NCBI RefSeq assembly: GCF_042429235.1
Contig: NZ_JBHMBA010000002.1
DNA length: 64,000 bases
Direction: 5' to 3' (one strand)
Origin: Arthrobacter_B citreus
GTDB lineage: Bacteria; Actinomycetota; Actinomycetes; Actinomycetales; Micrococcaceae
Of the stretch, positions 8,381 to 15,819 are shown one piece after another; the first letter of the stretch is position 1; each line of letters opens with the position of its first letter. The position numbers and the translations under genes were made by a program. A model generated the notes under the pieces. It was not told the origin of the DNA, made no database searches, and worked only from the letters and a program-made list of their open reading frames with translations.

Positions 8381-8400
8381 ATGTTACTGGCGAGTAACAT
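8381..8400. promoter_or_regulatory. Perfect palindrome upstream of the thiolase gene
   Basis: ATGTTACTggcgAGTAACAT: 8-bp arms around 4 bp, 48 bp before the thiolase start, in the divergent promoter region 8167-8447. The form fits a dimeric (TetR- or GntR-like) repressor of fatty-acid degradation. No regulator gene lies beside it. Nothing else stands out in this gap except the RBS of the thiolase. Confidence 0.55.
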
Positions 8401-8447
8401 CAGTGGCCGGACAGTGTTCCGTTTCATATCTCAAAGAGGAGTTGTAC

Positions 8448-9695
8448 GTGAGCCCACAAAGCCGAGCACGGCAGATCAGGGACGTTGTTTTTGTTGACGG
8501 AGTACGGACTCCCTTCGGCAAGGCCGGCGAGAAGGGCATGTATGCCGGGATGCGCGCCGATGACCTGGTGGTCAAATGCATCCGTGAACTGATGCGCCGC
8601 AACCCCTCCCTTCCCCCGGCACGCATCGACGAAGTCGCCATTGCCGCCACCACACAGACGGGCGACCAGGGCCTGACCATCGGCCGCACCGCCGCACTGC
8701 TGGCGGGACTGCCGCAGTCGGTGCCCGGCTTCGCGATTGACCGCATGTGCGCCGGCGCCATGACGGCGGTGACCACCACCGCCTCCGGCATTGGGTTCGG
8801 CGCCTACGACGTCGTCATCGCCGGCGGTGTGGAGCACATGGGCAATCACCCCATGGGCCAGGACGCCGATCCGAATCCCCGCTTTGTCACCGAGCGCATC
8901 GTCGACCCGGCAGCCCTGAACATGGGCAACACCGCCGAGAACCTGCACGACCGCTTCCCGGCGATCACCAAGGAGCGCACCGATGCCTACGCCGCGGCCA
9001 GCCAGGAACGGCTCGCCAAGGCCTACGCCAACAACCAGATCCAGCCGGACCTGGTTCCGGTTGCCTCCAAAAAGCCCGGCAAGGGCTGGACGCTGAACTC
9101 CGTGGACGAAGGGCCCCGTCCGGGCACCACCGTGGAGGACCTCGCCGGACTCCGTACTCCCTTCCGTGCCCATGGCCGCGTCACCGCCGGCAACGCGTCG
9201 GGCCTGAACGACGGCGCCACCACCGCGCTGCTGGCCTCGGCCGACGCTGCAGAGGAACTGGGCCTGCCCGTGAAAATGCGCCTGGTCGGGTATGCCTTTG
9301 CCGGCGTCGAGCCCGAGGTCATGGGTTACGGACCGGTTCCGGCCACTGAGAAGGCCCTGAAGCAGGCCGGACTGTCCATCGAGGACATCGGCCTGTTCGA
9401 AATCAACGAGGCCTTCGCCGTGCAGGTGCTCTCCTTCCTGGACTTCTACGGCATCGCCGACGACGACCCCCGGGTCAACCGCTACGGCGGGGCAATCGCC
9501 GTCGGACACCCGCTGGCGTCCTCGGGCGTGCGCCTGATGAACCAGCTGGCCCGCCAGTTCGAGGAAGACCCGAGCGTGCGTTACGGCATGACCACCATGT
9601 GCATCGGGCTGGGCATGGGCGGGACCATCATTTGGGAAAACCCGAACCACCCCGACTACAACACCGACACCGAGTCCACGGAGGCCACAAAGTAA
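8448..9695 (+). CDS. fadA: Acetyl-CoA C-acyltransferase (beta-oxidation thiolase)
   Basis: 415 residues. Catalyses CoA-dependent cleavage of 3-ketoacyl-CoA, the last step of beta-oxidation. Catalytic residues are in place: Cys in DRMCAGAMTAV (about 101), His in AVGHPLASSG (about 351), Cys in TTMCIGLGMGG (about 384). The N-terminus DVVFVDGVRTPFGKAGEKGMYAG is typical. The GTG at 8448 is chosen for GAGGAG 8 nt upstream and the family start; an upstream GTG at 8403 has none. The stop overlaps the next start (TAATG), so it is co-translated with the FadB-type subunit. Confidence 0.92.
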   Translation: MSPQSRARQIRDVVFVDGVRTPFGKAGEKGMYAGMRADDLVVKCIRELMRRNPSLPPARIDEVAIAATTQTGDQGLTIGRTAALLAGLPQSVPGFAIDRMCAGAMTAVTTTASGIGFGAYDVVIAGGVEHMGNHPMGQDADPNPRFVTERIVDPAALNMGNTAENLHDRFPAITKERTDAYAAASQERLAKAYANNQIQPDLVPVASKKPGKGWTLNSVDEGPRPGTTVEDLAGLRTPFRAHGRVTAGNASGLNDGATTALLASADAAEELGLPVKMRLVGYAFAGVEPEVMGYGPVPATEKALKQAGLSIEDIGLFEINEAFAVQVLSFLDFYGIADDDPRVNRYGGAIAVGHPLASSGVRLMNQLARQFEEDPSVRYGMTTMCIGLGMGGTIIWENPNHPDYNTDTESTEATK

Positions 9696-11836
9696 TGACT
9701 GCAAGCGATTACCAGCGGCTGGCCGCCCACTTCCCCACCGAGGTTGTCACCCACTCCTACGTCTCGGACATTGAGCTGCCCGGCGGCGCCGGCACCTTTG
9801 CGCTGATCACCCTGGACAACGACGTCGACCACTCCCGTCCCACCACCCTGGGCCCGAACACCCTGCTGGAACTCGGTGCGGTGCTGGATTCCCTGCAGGC
9901 ACGGGCAGCAGCCGGCGAGATCGTTGGCGTGGGCGTCACGGGCAAGCCGCACTACCTGGTGGCCGGCGCTGACCTGTCCGCGACGCAGAAGCTGGCCTCC
10001 TACGAGGACGGCCTCGCCATGGCACGGCTGGGCCACGAGGTGTACGGCAAGCTGAATACCCTGGGCGTGCCCAGTTTCGCCTTTATCAACGGCGTTGCCC
10101 TGGGCGGCGGGCTGGAAGTGGCCCTGCAGTCCAACTACCGCACGGTCTCCACCGGCGCCGGTGCGCTGGCCCTCCCAGAGGCCTTCATTGGCCTGGTTCC
10201 GGGCTGGGGCGGCGTGTACATCCTGCCGCGCCTGATCGGACCCGAGAACGCCGTCCAGGTGATGATCGAGAACCCGCTGAGCAACAACCGCACGCTCTCC
10301 GGACCAGCGGCCTTCAAGCTCGGCATTGCCGACGCAATGTTCGAACCGGCCGATTTTGTGGAGCAGTCCCTGGCCTGGGCCGCCCGCGTCATCACCGGCG
10401 AGGAAACCGTGTCCCGCCCCAATGCCGCCGATCCGGCCGAATCCCCCGAAGCGTGGGAGGCTGCCGTGGCCAAGGGCCGCGCAATTGTGGAGGCCCGCAC
10501 GTCCAACGCCGCTCCGGCGCCCGCGAAGGTGCTGGACTTGATGGAAGCGGGCATTCACTGGACCGCCGAGCAGTCCCGCGAGGCTGAGTGCGAGGCCCTG
10601 GCCGAGCTGATGCAGACCCCGCAGTTCCACTCCACCGTCTACGCGTTCCTGGACCTGGTCCAGAAGCGCGGCAAGCGCCCGGCCGGCGCACCGGACAAGA
10701 AACTGGCCCGTCCGGTGGGCAAGGTCGGCGTGGTCGGCGCCGGCCTGATGGCCAGCCAGCTCGCCCTGCTGTTCGCCCGCCAGCTCAAGGTCCCAGTGGT
10801 CATGACCGACATCGATCAGGCGCGCGTGGACAAGGGCGTGGGCTACGTGCACGCCGAGGTGGACAAGCTCGTGGCCAAACGGCGCATCTCCCCCGACGCG
10901 GCGAACCGCACCAAGGCGCTCGTCACCGGTTCCGTGTCCAAGCAGGCATTCTCCGACGCCGACTTCGTCATTGAAGCCGTCTTCGAGGAACTGTCCGTCA
11001 AAAAGCAGGTGTTTGCCGAGGTGGAGGCCGTGGTCTCCCCCGAGTGCATCCTCGCCACCAACACCTCGTCGCTGTCCGTGACCGAAATGGCGGCGGACCT
11101 GCAGCACCCCGAACGCGTGGTGGGCTTCCACTTCTTCAACCCGGTGGCCGTCATGCCGCTGCTGGAAATTGTGCGCGCGCCCAAGACCGACGACGCCGTG
11201 CTGGCCACCGCGTTTGTCCTCGCCAAGGCGCTGAAGAAGACGGCCGTGCTGGTCAAGGACGACGCCGCGTTTGTGGTCAACCGGATCCTGGGCCGCATGT
11301 TCGGGGAAATCACCGCTGTGTTTGACGAGGGCACCGACGCCGAAACGGCCGACAACGCACTGCGCCCGATGGGCCTGCCGATGTCGCCGTTCACCCTGCT
11401 GGCCCTGGTGGGTCTTCCGGTGGGACAGCATGTGCAGGAATCCCTGCATGCTGCCTTCGGCGAACGGTTCTGGCTCTCGGAGAACTCGCAGAAGATCATC
11501 GACGCCGGCATTAAGTCGCTGTGGCAGAAGGACGAAAACGGGAAGCAGTACATCCCGGAGGAAACCCTGGCGCTGCTGTCCTTCGGCAACACACCGTCCA
11601 CCTCCGAGGAAGTGCTGCGCCGCACCCAGGACGCCCTGGCCGAGGAGATCGGCCTGATGCTGAACGAAGGCGTTGTCGCCGGACCCGAGGACATCGATCT
11701 GTGCATGATCCTCGGCGCCGGTTGGCCGATGCACCTGGGCGGCATCACGCCGTACCTGGACCGCGTCGGTGCCTCCGAGCGGGTCAACGGCAAGAAGTTC
11801 CACGCTGAGAAGGAGCCGGCGCAGGCCGCTTCCTAG
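9695..11836 (+). CDS. fadB: Multifunctional enoyl-CoA hydratase/3-hydroxyacyl-CoA dehydrogenase (FadB type)
   Basis: 713 residues. Residues about 1-300 form the crotonase domain, with oxyanion-hole segments GKPHYLVAGADL and NGVALGGGLEVAL and the later PEAFIGLVPGWGG. Residues about 340-530 are the NAD-binding 3-hydroxyacyl-CoA dehydrogenase domain beginning KVGVVGAGLMASQLALLFA (the last Gly of the usual GxGxxG is Ala here), with VVGFHFFNPVAVMPLLEIV. A helical dehydrogenase C-terminal part follows (FVVNRILGRMFGE). It forms the trifunctional complex with the thiolase encoded immediately upstream. ATG 9695 has GGAGG about 10 nt upstream and overlaps the thiolase stop by one base. Confidence 0.92.
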   Translation: MTASDYQRLAAHFPTEVVTHSYVSDIELPGGAGTFALITLDNDVDHSRPTTLGPNTLLELGAVLDSLQARAAAGEIVGVGVTGKPHYLVAGADLSATQKLASYEDGLAMARLGHEVYGKLNTLGVPSFAFINGVALGGGLEVALQSNYRTVSTGAGALALPEAFIGLVPGWGGVYILPRLIGPENAVQVMIENPLSNNRTLSGPAAFKLGIADAMFEPADFVEQSLAWAARVITGEETVSRPNAADPAESPEAWEAAVAKGRAIVEARTSNAAPAPAKVLDLMEAGIHWTAEQSREAECEALAELMQTPQFHSTVYAFLDLVQKRGKRPAGAPDKKLARPVGKVGVVGAGLMASQLALLFARQLKVPVVMTDIDQARVDKGVGYVHAEVDKLVAKRRISPDAANRTKALVTGSVSKQAFSDADFVIEAVFEELSVKKQVFAEVEAVVSPECILATNTSSLSVTEMAADLQHPERVVGFHFFNPVAVMPLLEIVRAPKTDDAVLATAFVLAKALKKTAVLVKDDAAFVVNRILGRMFGEITAVFDEGTDAETADNALRPMGLPMSPFTLLALVGLPVGQHVQESLHAAFGERFWLSENSQKIIDAGIKSLWQKDENGKQYIPEETLALLSFGNTPSTSEEVLRRTQDALAEEIGLMLNEGVVAGPEDIDLCMILGAGWPMHLGGITPYLDRVGASERVNGKKFHAEKEPAQAAS

Positions 11837-11844
11837 TCTGCTGG

Positions 11845-11881
11845 AAGGAGGGCTTTCGCCGGTTCGGCGGGAGCCCTCCTT
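11845..11881 (+). terminator. Rho-independent terminator of fadAB
   Basis: Perfect 10-bp stem, AAGGAGGGCT (11845-11854) with AGCCCTCCTT (11872-11881), 17-nt loop, ending in TTCTTG, 8 nt after the FadB stop codon. Confidence 0.8.
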
Positions 11882-11883
11882 CT

Positions 11884-11926
11884 TGTCCGCACCGCGCTGT
11901 CCGCACCGGGCTTGTCCGCACCGGGC
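11884..11926. repeat. Three copies of TGTCCGCACCG
   Basis: Copies begin at 11884, 11898 and 11913, a degenerate tandem of about 15 bp directly after the fadAB terminator and before the 69-bp repeat. Confidence 0.6.
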
Positions 11927-11930
11927 GCGA

Positions 11931-11999
11931 CCGGAACGGCGGCAACGAAAATCCCTAGCTCGCAGAGCTCGCAGGGATTATTAAAGCCGCCTAACCCGG
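11931..11999 (+). repeat. 69-bp palindromic intergenic repeat, copy 1
   Basis: Runs from CCGGAACGGCGGCAACG to GCCGCCTAACCCGG, with an inner hairpin AATCCC...GGGATT over a GCTCGCAGAGCTCGC core. A second copy of equal length lies inverted at 14269-14337. The outer ends (CGGCGGC / GCCGCC) are also complementary, so the whole unit can fold. It is non-coding. Confidence 0.8.
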
Positions 12000-12074
12000 T
12001 CCGTCCGGCGCTGTGGGGTTAAACCCGGTTCCAGCCGGCGGACTACCCCGGTCCGTCCGGCGCTTTCGGGTTAA
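11995..12074 (+). repeat. Direct repeat CGGTCCGTCCGGCGCT...GGGTTAA
   Basis: CCCGGTCCGTCCGGCGCT, a short variable tract and GGGTTAA occur at 11995-12022 and again at 12047-12074, 52 bp apart. The first overlaps the end of the 69-bp repeat. With the terminator and the repeats above, this accounts for the gene-free stretch 11837-12166. Confidence 0.65.
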
Positions 12075-12166
12075 GTCACCGGATGCGACCCGGTGCGCCT
12101 CACTAGCGTCACCAGGTGGCACTCCGGTACGTTCCTGTCACCAGAACCAGAAACGAAGGACACGCC

Positions 12167-12457
12167 ATGTCATTCCAGGCCTACCTCGACGCCATCGAAG
12201 ACAAAACCGGCCTTACGCCCCGTCAGCTTCTTCAGATCGCGGAGGACAAGGGTTTTGATGCCCCCGATGTGAAAGCCGGTGAAATCCTCGAATGGCTCAC
12301 AACGGATTACGGTCTGGGACACGGCCACGGCATGGCTCTGGTGCAAGTCATCAAAAAGGGTCCCGGTATAGATGCGAAGCACGTGGGGACGGCAGGCCCA
12401 CACCGGGATGATTCCGATGTCCTGTGGCTCGACGGAAAAGACAACAAGCCCTCCTGA
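12167..12457 (+). CDS. DUF4287 domain protein
   Basis: 96 residues. MSFQAYLDAIEDKTGLTPRQ at the N-terminus and DYGLGHGHGMALVQVIKKG in the middle are the conserved blocks of DUF4287, a small cytosolic domain found across soil bacteria with no assigned function. GAAGGA lies 7 nt before ATG 12167. It is a single gene next to the 69-bp repeat and convergent with the regulator gene at 12489. Confidence 0.85.
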   Translation: MSFQAYLDAIEDKTGLTPRQLLQIAEDKGFDAPDVKAGEILEWLTTDYGLGHGHGMALVQVIKKGPGIDAKHVGTAGPHRDDSDVLWLDGKDNKPS

Positions 12458-12488
12458 GCGCCCCGGGCGCGCGATTTTGCTGCAGGGG

Positions 12489-12791
12489 TTATGGATCGAG
12501 CTGATCTACGGCAGCGGCCAGTTTGCGGAGTTCATTGACGTGGGCCTTGAAGGCGTTCTGACCCGGCTTGGTCAAAGAAACCCAGGTCCGGGTGCGTCCG
12601 TTGACGGAGCCCTTGCGCAGCTTGGCGAAGCCGGCCTGCTCGAGGACTTTGATGTGCTTACTCAACACCGAGTCGCTCAGGGACAATGCATCCCGCAGCA
12701 CTCCAAACTCAGCTTCACCCACCTCGGCCAGAATCGAGCAGATCCGCAGCCGGGTCGGCACGTGGATGATCTCGTTGAAGCCGTCGCTCAT
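12489..12791 (-). CDS. Small winged-helix regulator (HTH_34/ArsR-MarR-like)
   Basis: 100 residues: FNEIIHVPTRLRICSILAEVGEAEFGVLRDALSLSDSVLSKHIKVLEQAGFAKLRKG, then VNGRTRTWVSLTKPGQNAF. This is the compact winged-helix fold of the HTH_34 group, with recognition helix around SDSVLSKHIKVLEQ and the wing in RTRTW. No metal-binding Cys, so not a metal sensor. Its ATG overlaps the stop of the membrane-protein gene (ATGA), so the pair is co-translated; two dyads upstream of the operon are likely its own operators. Confidence 0.85.
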   Translation of the reverse strand: MSDGFNEIIHVPTRLRICSILAEVGEAEFGVLRDALSLSDSVLSKHIKVLEQAGFAKLRKGSVNGRTRTWVSLTKPGQNAFKAHVNELRKLAAAVDQLDP

Positions 12792-13261
12792 GGATGGCTG
12801 TTCCGCAGCGACTGTTCAAGGCGTGCCTCCATCGCCGGTCCCATGAAGAGGGTCAGGATCAGTGACAGGGCTGCGGCAACAAAAGCTATCCAGTTCCAGG
12901 AGTAGAGCGAATACAGCACCAGGGCAGTGACAGCGGTCAGGACAAACGCCGTGACATAGACGAGTGCAAGCTTGCGGCTCCCCTGATGCGTGTACACATC
13001 CACGACTACGCGGCCGCGGGCCTGGAGCAGCGGCAGCAGGCAGAAGAACACTGCCGCAACTGCCAGGAGGCTCGAACCCCATCCGTTCTCCTTGGAGAAG
13101 ACAAGGCCGAGAACGAACAGCCCCATTCCCAGCCCCTGAAGCGGATACATCCACCGCGGCGACCGTACATAACCGGCAAGGGCGTGCTTCGATTCGGAGA
13201 CCGTTTCCAGTGCCCGTCTGGCTTCCTCGGCGCCCGGCCGCGCACCCTGATTGCTTGTCAT
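12788..13261 (-). CDS. Small membrane protein paired with a winged-helix regulator
   Basis: 157 residues. A charged N-terminal 35 residues is followed by four hydrophobic segments in two pairs: about 42-57 (LQGLGMGLFVLGLVF), 63-80 (SSLLAVAAVFFCLLPLL), 98-117 (LVYVTAFVLTAVTALVLYSL) and 121-141 (NWIAFVAAALSLILTLFMG). No enzyme motif. Such proteins, encoded with a short HTH protein, are frequent in actinobacteria and unassigned. No Shine-Dalgarno precedes ATG 13261; TAGGCT ends 6 nt before it, pointing to a leaderless mRNA. Confidence 0.75.
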   Translation of the reverse strand: MTSNQGARPGAEEARRALETVSESKHALAGYVRSPRWMYPLQGLGMGLFVLGLVFSKENGWGSSLLAVAAVFFCLLPLLQARGRVVVDVYTHQGSRKLALVYVTAFVLTAVTALVLYSLYSWNWIAFVAAALSLILTLFMGPAMEARLEQSLRNSHP

Positions 13262-13267
13262 GGTGCG

Positions 13268-13273
13268 AGCCTA
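13268..13273 (-). promoter_or_regulatory. -10 box TAGGCT before the membrane-protein/regulator operon
   Basis: TAGGCT, then CGCACC, then ATG at 13261. The first of the two dyad operators begins 3 bp upstream of it, so a bound repressor would cover the promoter. Confidence 0.5.
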
Positions 13274-13275
13274 GA

Positions 13276-13315
13276 CTTTCCACAGCGGAAAGGGAAGACT
13301 TTCCGTAACGGAAAA
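13276..13315. promoter_or_regulatory. Two tandem dyad operators CTTTCC-n5-GGAAA
   Basis: Site 1 is 13276-13292 (CTTTCC acagc GGAAAG) and site 2 is 13299-13315 (CTTTCC gtaac GGAAAA). The sites are 23 bp apart, about two helical turns, and sit over the promoter of the operon starting at 13261. The regulator encoded second in the operon is the obvious candidate to bind them. Confidence 0.65.
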
Positions 13316-13321
13316 ACTGGG

Positions 13322-14017
13322 TCAGGCACCCGGCGCGGCGCCCTGCCGGCGGACAATTTCCGTGATCCACACCGGGGCATACGGGGAAGTGCAGCCCCGC
13401 GGAGTGGGGTAGTCCTTCAGGACTTCGAGCCGTTCCCCGATGGCCAGCGCCCGTGCCCGATACTCCGGATGGGCTATCCCAATCTGGGCCAGGCAGGTGT
13501 TCATGGCCCACTGAAGCCGGTCCGGGGAGTCCTTCATATCCGCCTCGATGGTGTCCAGCAGTCCCGGCAGATCCAATCCGTCCGGATCCTTTACCACCCG
13601 TTCGCTGGTCAGCGCCCAGCCGGCACTGGCGACGACGGGATCCGGGTCATCGAACCACGCACCACGCAGCGCCTCGGCATGCGGACTCTTTTTCACCACA
13701 TAGCTGATAAGCCAGTCATGCACCTTGGGAACGCGTGCCTCCCGCAGCATTGCATCCAGCTCGCTGAGCTCAAATGATCTGGGCCGGCAGACCAGCAGGG
13801 CGAGCAGCCGCGCTGCTGTGTCCCCCGACGCCCACAGCTCCCGGGACAGCTCATGCTGTGTCTTCAGCCGCTTGGCGACGGCCCGGAGCTTGCCGAGGTT
13901 CACACCGTGGTCATCGCCGTGTCTCTCATTCACGGCCCGCGCTTTCGGGTCCTCCAGCGCGGCCAGTTCCGCCATCACCTCAGCGACGGTGGTGCTTGTC
14001 ATTGATGCCTGAGCCAT
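13322..14017 (-). CDS. DNA alkylation repair (AlkD-like HEAT-repeat) protein
   Basis: 231 residues, all helical. HGDDHGVNLGKLRAVAKRLKTQHELSRELW near the N-terminus is the family signature (G...GKLRA.AK..K..HELA..LW), followed by HEAT-like repeats and WALTSER and DSPDRLQWAMNTCLAQIG. AlkD relatives are base-excision glycosylases acting on 3-methyladenine and 7-methylguanine, but this subgroup is uncharacterised and catalytic residues cannot be assigned with certainty. AGGAG lies 8 nt before ATG 14017; it may be transcribed into the membrane-protein operon only if the dyads are bypassed. Confidence 0.8.
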   Translation of the reverse strand: MAQASMTSTTVAEVMAELAALEDPKARAVNERHGDDHGVNLGKLRAVAKRLKTQHELSRELWASGDTAARLLALLVCRPRSFELSELDAMLREARVPKVHDWLISYVVKKSPHAEALRGAWFDDPDPVVASAGWALTSERVVKDPDGLDLPGLLDTIEADMKDSPDRLQWAMNTCLAQIGIAHPEYRARALAIGERLEVLKDYPTPRGCTSPYAPVWITEIVRRQGAAPGA

Positions 14018-14117
14018 GTCGCGCTCCTGTTGACGGGATGAATCAGCTCAATCAGCCTACTCGCTGACGTTTCCGCCGCCGAGGGACGTCGATATTGTTC
14101 AGGTCGCACCTCTCCGG

Positions 14118-14198
14118 CACGGGTTCCCAGTCTTTGTTACCTCGTGGGGCTGCTGTGACCCCACAGGCCTCAGGTGCCACAAGGGGTGGGAACCTGTG
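14118..14198. other. Intergenic element with a 12-bp closing stem
   Basis: 14118-14129 pairs with 14187-14198 over 12 bp with a single G-U pair. Inside, 14144-14149 (GTGGGG) pairs with 14159-14164 (CCCCAC), and a small GGC/GCC stem follows, giving a branched fold. There is no ORF. It could be a structured RNA, part of a leader for the AlkD-like gene, or a dispersed repeat. Confidence 0.5.
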
Positions 14199-14233
14199 TT
14201 CGCGCGTGCTTGTGTGCGGCGCGAACCGACGGT

Positions 14234-14280
14234 GGGTCCGGGTTAGGCGATGTGACCAGACGGAGGGTCCGGGTTAGGCG
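14234..14280. repeat. Direct repeat GGGTCCGGGTTAGGCG
   Basis: The 16-mer is present at 14234-14249 and 14265-14280. The second copy is the beginning of the 69-bp repeat, so the first is a partial extra copy of its end. With the neighbouring elements it accounts for the gene-free stretch 14018-14372. Confidence 0.65.
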
Positions 14281-14337
14281 GCTTTAATAATCCTTCGCGA
14301 GCTCTGCGAGCGAGGATTTTCGTTGCCGCCGTTCCGG
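14269..14337 (-). repeat. 69-bp palindromic intergenic repeat, copy 2 (inverted)
   Basis: Reverse complement matches copy 1 at 11931-11999 over the full 69 bp, differing only in the central hairpin. The stem base pair next to AATCC is C-G in copy 1 and T-A here, a compensatory change that keeps the fold. Confidence 0.8.
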
Positions 14338-14372
14338 ACCCTCCACCCGCCATAGGCCTGGTGGAACGAGGA

Positions 14373-15350
14373 CTAAAACAAAGCAACCTTCGGCGTCTGC
14401 GGGAAGATCCGGTCCAGCTCCTCGAGATCCTTCTCGGACGGCTCCCAGGACGCCGCCGCAGCGTTCTGCCGCACCTGTTCCACTGTGGTGGCACCGGCAA
14501 TGACGGAGGAAACGGCAGGCTGGGCGGCCAGCCAGGAGAACGCCACCTGCACTTCGGTGAGGCCGCGGTCCTTGGCGAACACACCGAACTCGGCGAGCTG
14601 GTCGAAGTCGGCCTTGTCCAGCAGGTTCTGCCGGGAGTGCGTCAGGCGGCTGCCCTCGGGAGCCGAGCCGGAGCTGTACTTGCCGGTGAGCAGGCCGTTG
14701 GCCAGCGGGAAATACGGCAGGATGCCCAGGCCGTAAGCCTCTGCCGCCGGGACCACTTCAAGTTCGGCTCGGCGGTCCAGCAGGTTGTAGTGGTTCTGTG
14801 CCGAAATGAACGGTGTGTAGCCGCCCATCCGCGCGGTGAACTCGGCCTCGGCGATTTGCCAGCCGGTGCGGTTTGAATGGCCGATGTAGCGCACCTTGCC
14901 GCTGGTCACCAGGTCGTCCAGGGCCGCCAGCGTCTCCTCGATCGGCGTCAGCGGATCCGGTGTGTGGAACTGGTAAAGGTCAATCCAATCGGTGCCCAGC
15001 CGGCGCAGGGACGCCTCCGCTGCCTTGACGATGTACCGGCGGGATCCCCTGGCATCAAAGTCCCGGCCGTTGACACCCTTCATGTCCATGCCGAACTTGG
15101 TGGCCAGCACGACGTCGTCGCGGCGGCTGCCCAGCGCCTTTCCCAGCCGTTCCTCACTCAGGCCCGGGACCGCGCCGTAGGTGTCAGCAACGTCAAAAAG
15201 CGTAATGCCGGCGTCGATGGCCGCGTTCACGACGGCGTCGGTGCCGGCCTGCTCTTCGGTCTTGGTTCCGGAACGTCCAAGGTTGTTGCAGCCCAAACCC
15301 ACGGTGGAAACGGTCAGGCCTGATGTGCCGAGTCTGTTGTATGAAGTCAT
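14373..15350 (-). CDS. Aldo/keto reductase
   Basis: 325 residues, (beta/alpha)8 AKR family, NADPH-dependent carbonyl reductase of unknown substrate. Starts SYNRLGTSGLTVSTVGLGCNN; catalytic Asp53 and Tyr58 are in LFDVADTYG, the Lys in VLATKFG (about 85) and the His in LYQFHTPDP (about 127). The nucleotide-binding end includes FSWLAAQPAVSSVIAGATTVEQVRQNAAA. Single gene with ATG at 15350 and its promoter in the short gap before the next minus-strand gene. Confidence 0.9.
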   Translation of the reverse strand: MTSYNRLGTSGLTVSTVGLGCNNLGRSGTKTEEQAGTDAVVNAAIDAGITLFDVADTYGAVPGLSEERLGKALGSRRDDVVLATKFGMDMKGVNGRDFDARGSRRYIVKAAEASLRRLGTDWIDLYQFHTPDPLTPIEETLAALDDLVTSGKVRYIGHSNRTGWQIAEAEFTARMGGYTPFISAQNHYNLLDRRAELEVVPAAEAYGLGILPYFPLANGLLTGKYSSGSAPEGSRLTHSRQNLLDKADFDQLAEFGVFAKDRGLTEVQVAFSWLAAQPAVSSVIAGATTVEQVRQNAAAASWEPSEKDLEELDRIFPQTPKVALF

Positions 15351-15420
15351 GGTGCCTACGCTACCGAATCAGCGCCGGTGATGTGGCCAGGGCCACTCCC
15401 CCGATGAGCCTCAGCATCGC

Positions 15421-15738
15421 TCAGCTGGTGAAGGGAAACGGGTTGGTATTGGGTCCCGGAGCCTTGTCAGTTTCCAAAATGTACTGAATCGGGATTGGCC
15501 CGGTGGGCTGCACTCCCTCGTAGACCCGTTCAGAATGCCGCCGCGCTTCGGGTATGCCGGCGTCCCGCAGGGCACCGTAGAAATTCTGCACCGAGGCAGG
15601 AACCAGGCCGCCGTTTTCGCACCAGATGATGTACATGCCGTAGAGGTCGGCGGCCGGCACGGCTTCCGACTCCTCGAGGCCGCCCAGGGTGCATTCTTCA
15701 AGGAACAGGCTCACGTGATCAGGATTAAGCTCAGACAT
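15421..15738 (-). CDS. Stand-alone primase C-terminal-like domain protein
   Basis: 105 residues. VSLFLEECTLGGLEESEAVPAADLYGMYIIWCENGG, then VQNFYGALRDAGIPEARRHSERVYEGVQ, follows the layout of the C-terminal winged-helix domain of P4/D5-type phage and plasmid primases (FLEE..., DLY..Y..WC..NG, F...L...G...R......Y.G). No helicase or primase domain accompanies it. It may be a domesticated fragment or a small DNA-binding protein. ATG 15738 is preceded by TAGGCT at 7 nt and no Shine-Dalgarno. Confidence 0.6.
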   Translation of the reverse strand: MSELNPDHVSLFLEECTLGGLEESEAVPAADLYGMYIIWCENGGLVPASVQNFYGALRDAGIPEARRHSERVYEGVQPTGPIPIQYILETDKAPGPNTNPFPFTS

Positions 15739-15745
15739 GTAACCG

Positions 15746-15751
15746 AGCCTA
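15746..15751 (-). promoter_or_regulatory. -10 box TAGGCT (leaderless pattern)
   Basis: TAGGCT, then CGGTTAC, then ATG at 15738; same hexamer and near-same spacing as at 13268, 42472 and 44752. Confidence 0.45.
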
Positions 15752-15819
15752 GGCAAAAATCGCTGCCCCGGGAATACGAAGTGCGGAAACTTGCCTCTGT
15801 TTGTAGCCTGACTTGGGGC

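Noticed and set aside
9656..11803. Long minus-strand open frame opposite fadB
   Set aside because: Antisense shadow; Gly/His/Arg-rich composition and no motif, while the plus strand encodes a complete FadB-type protein.
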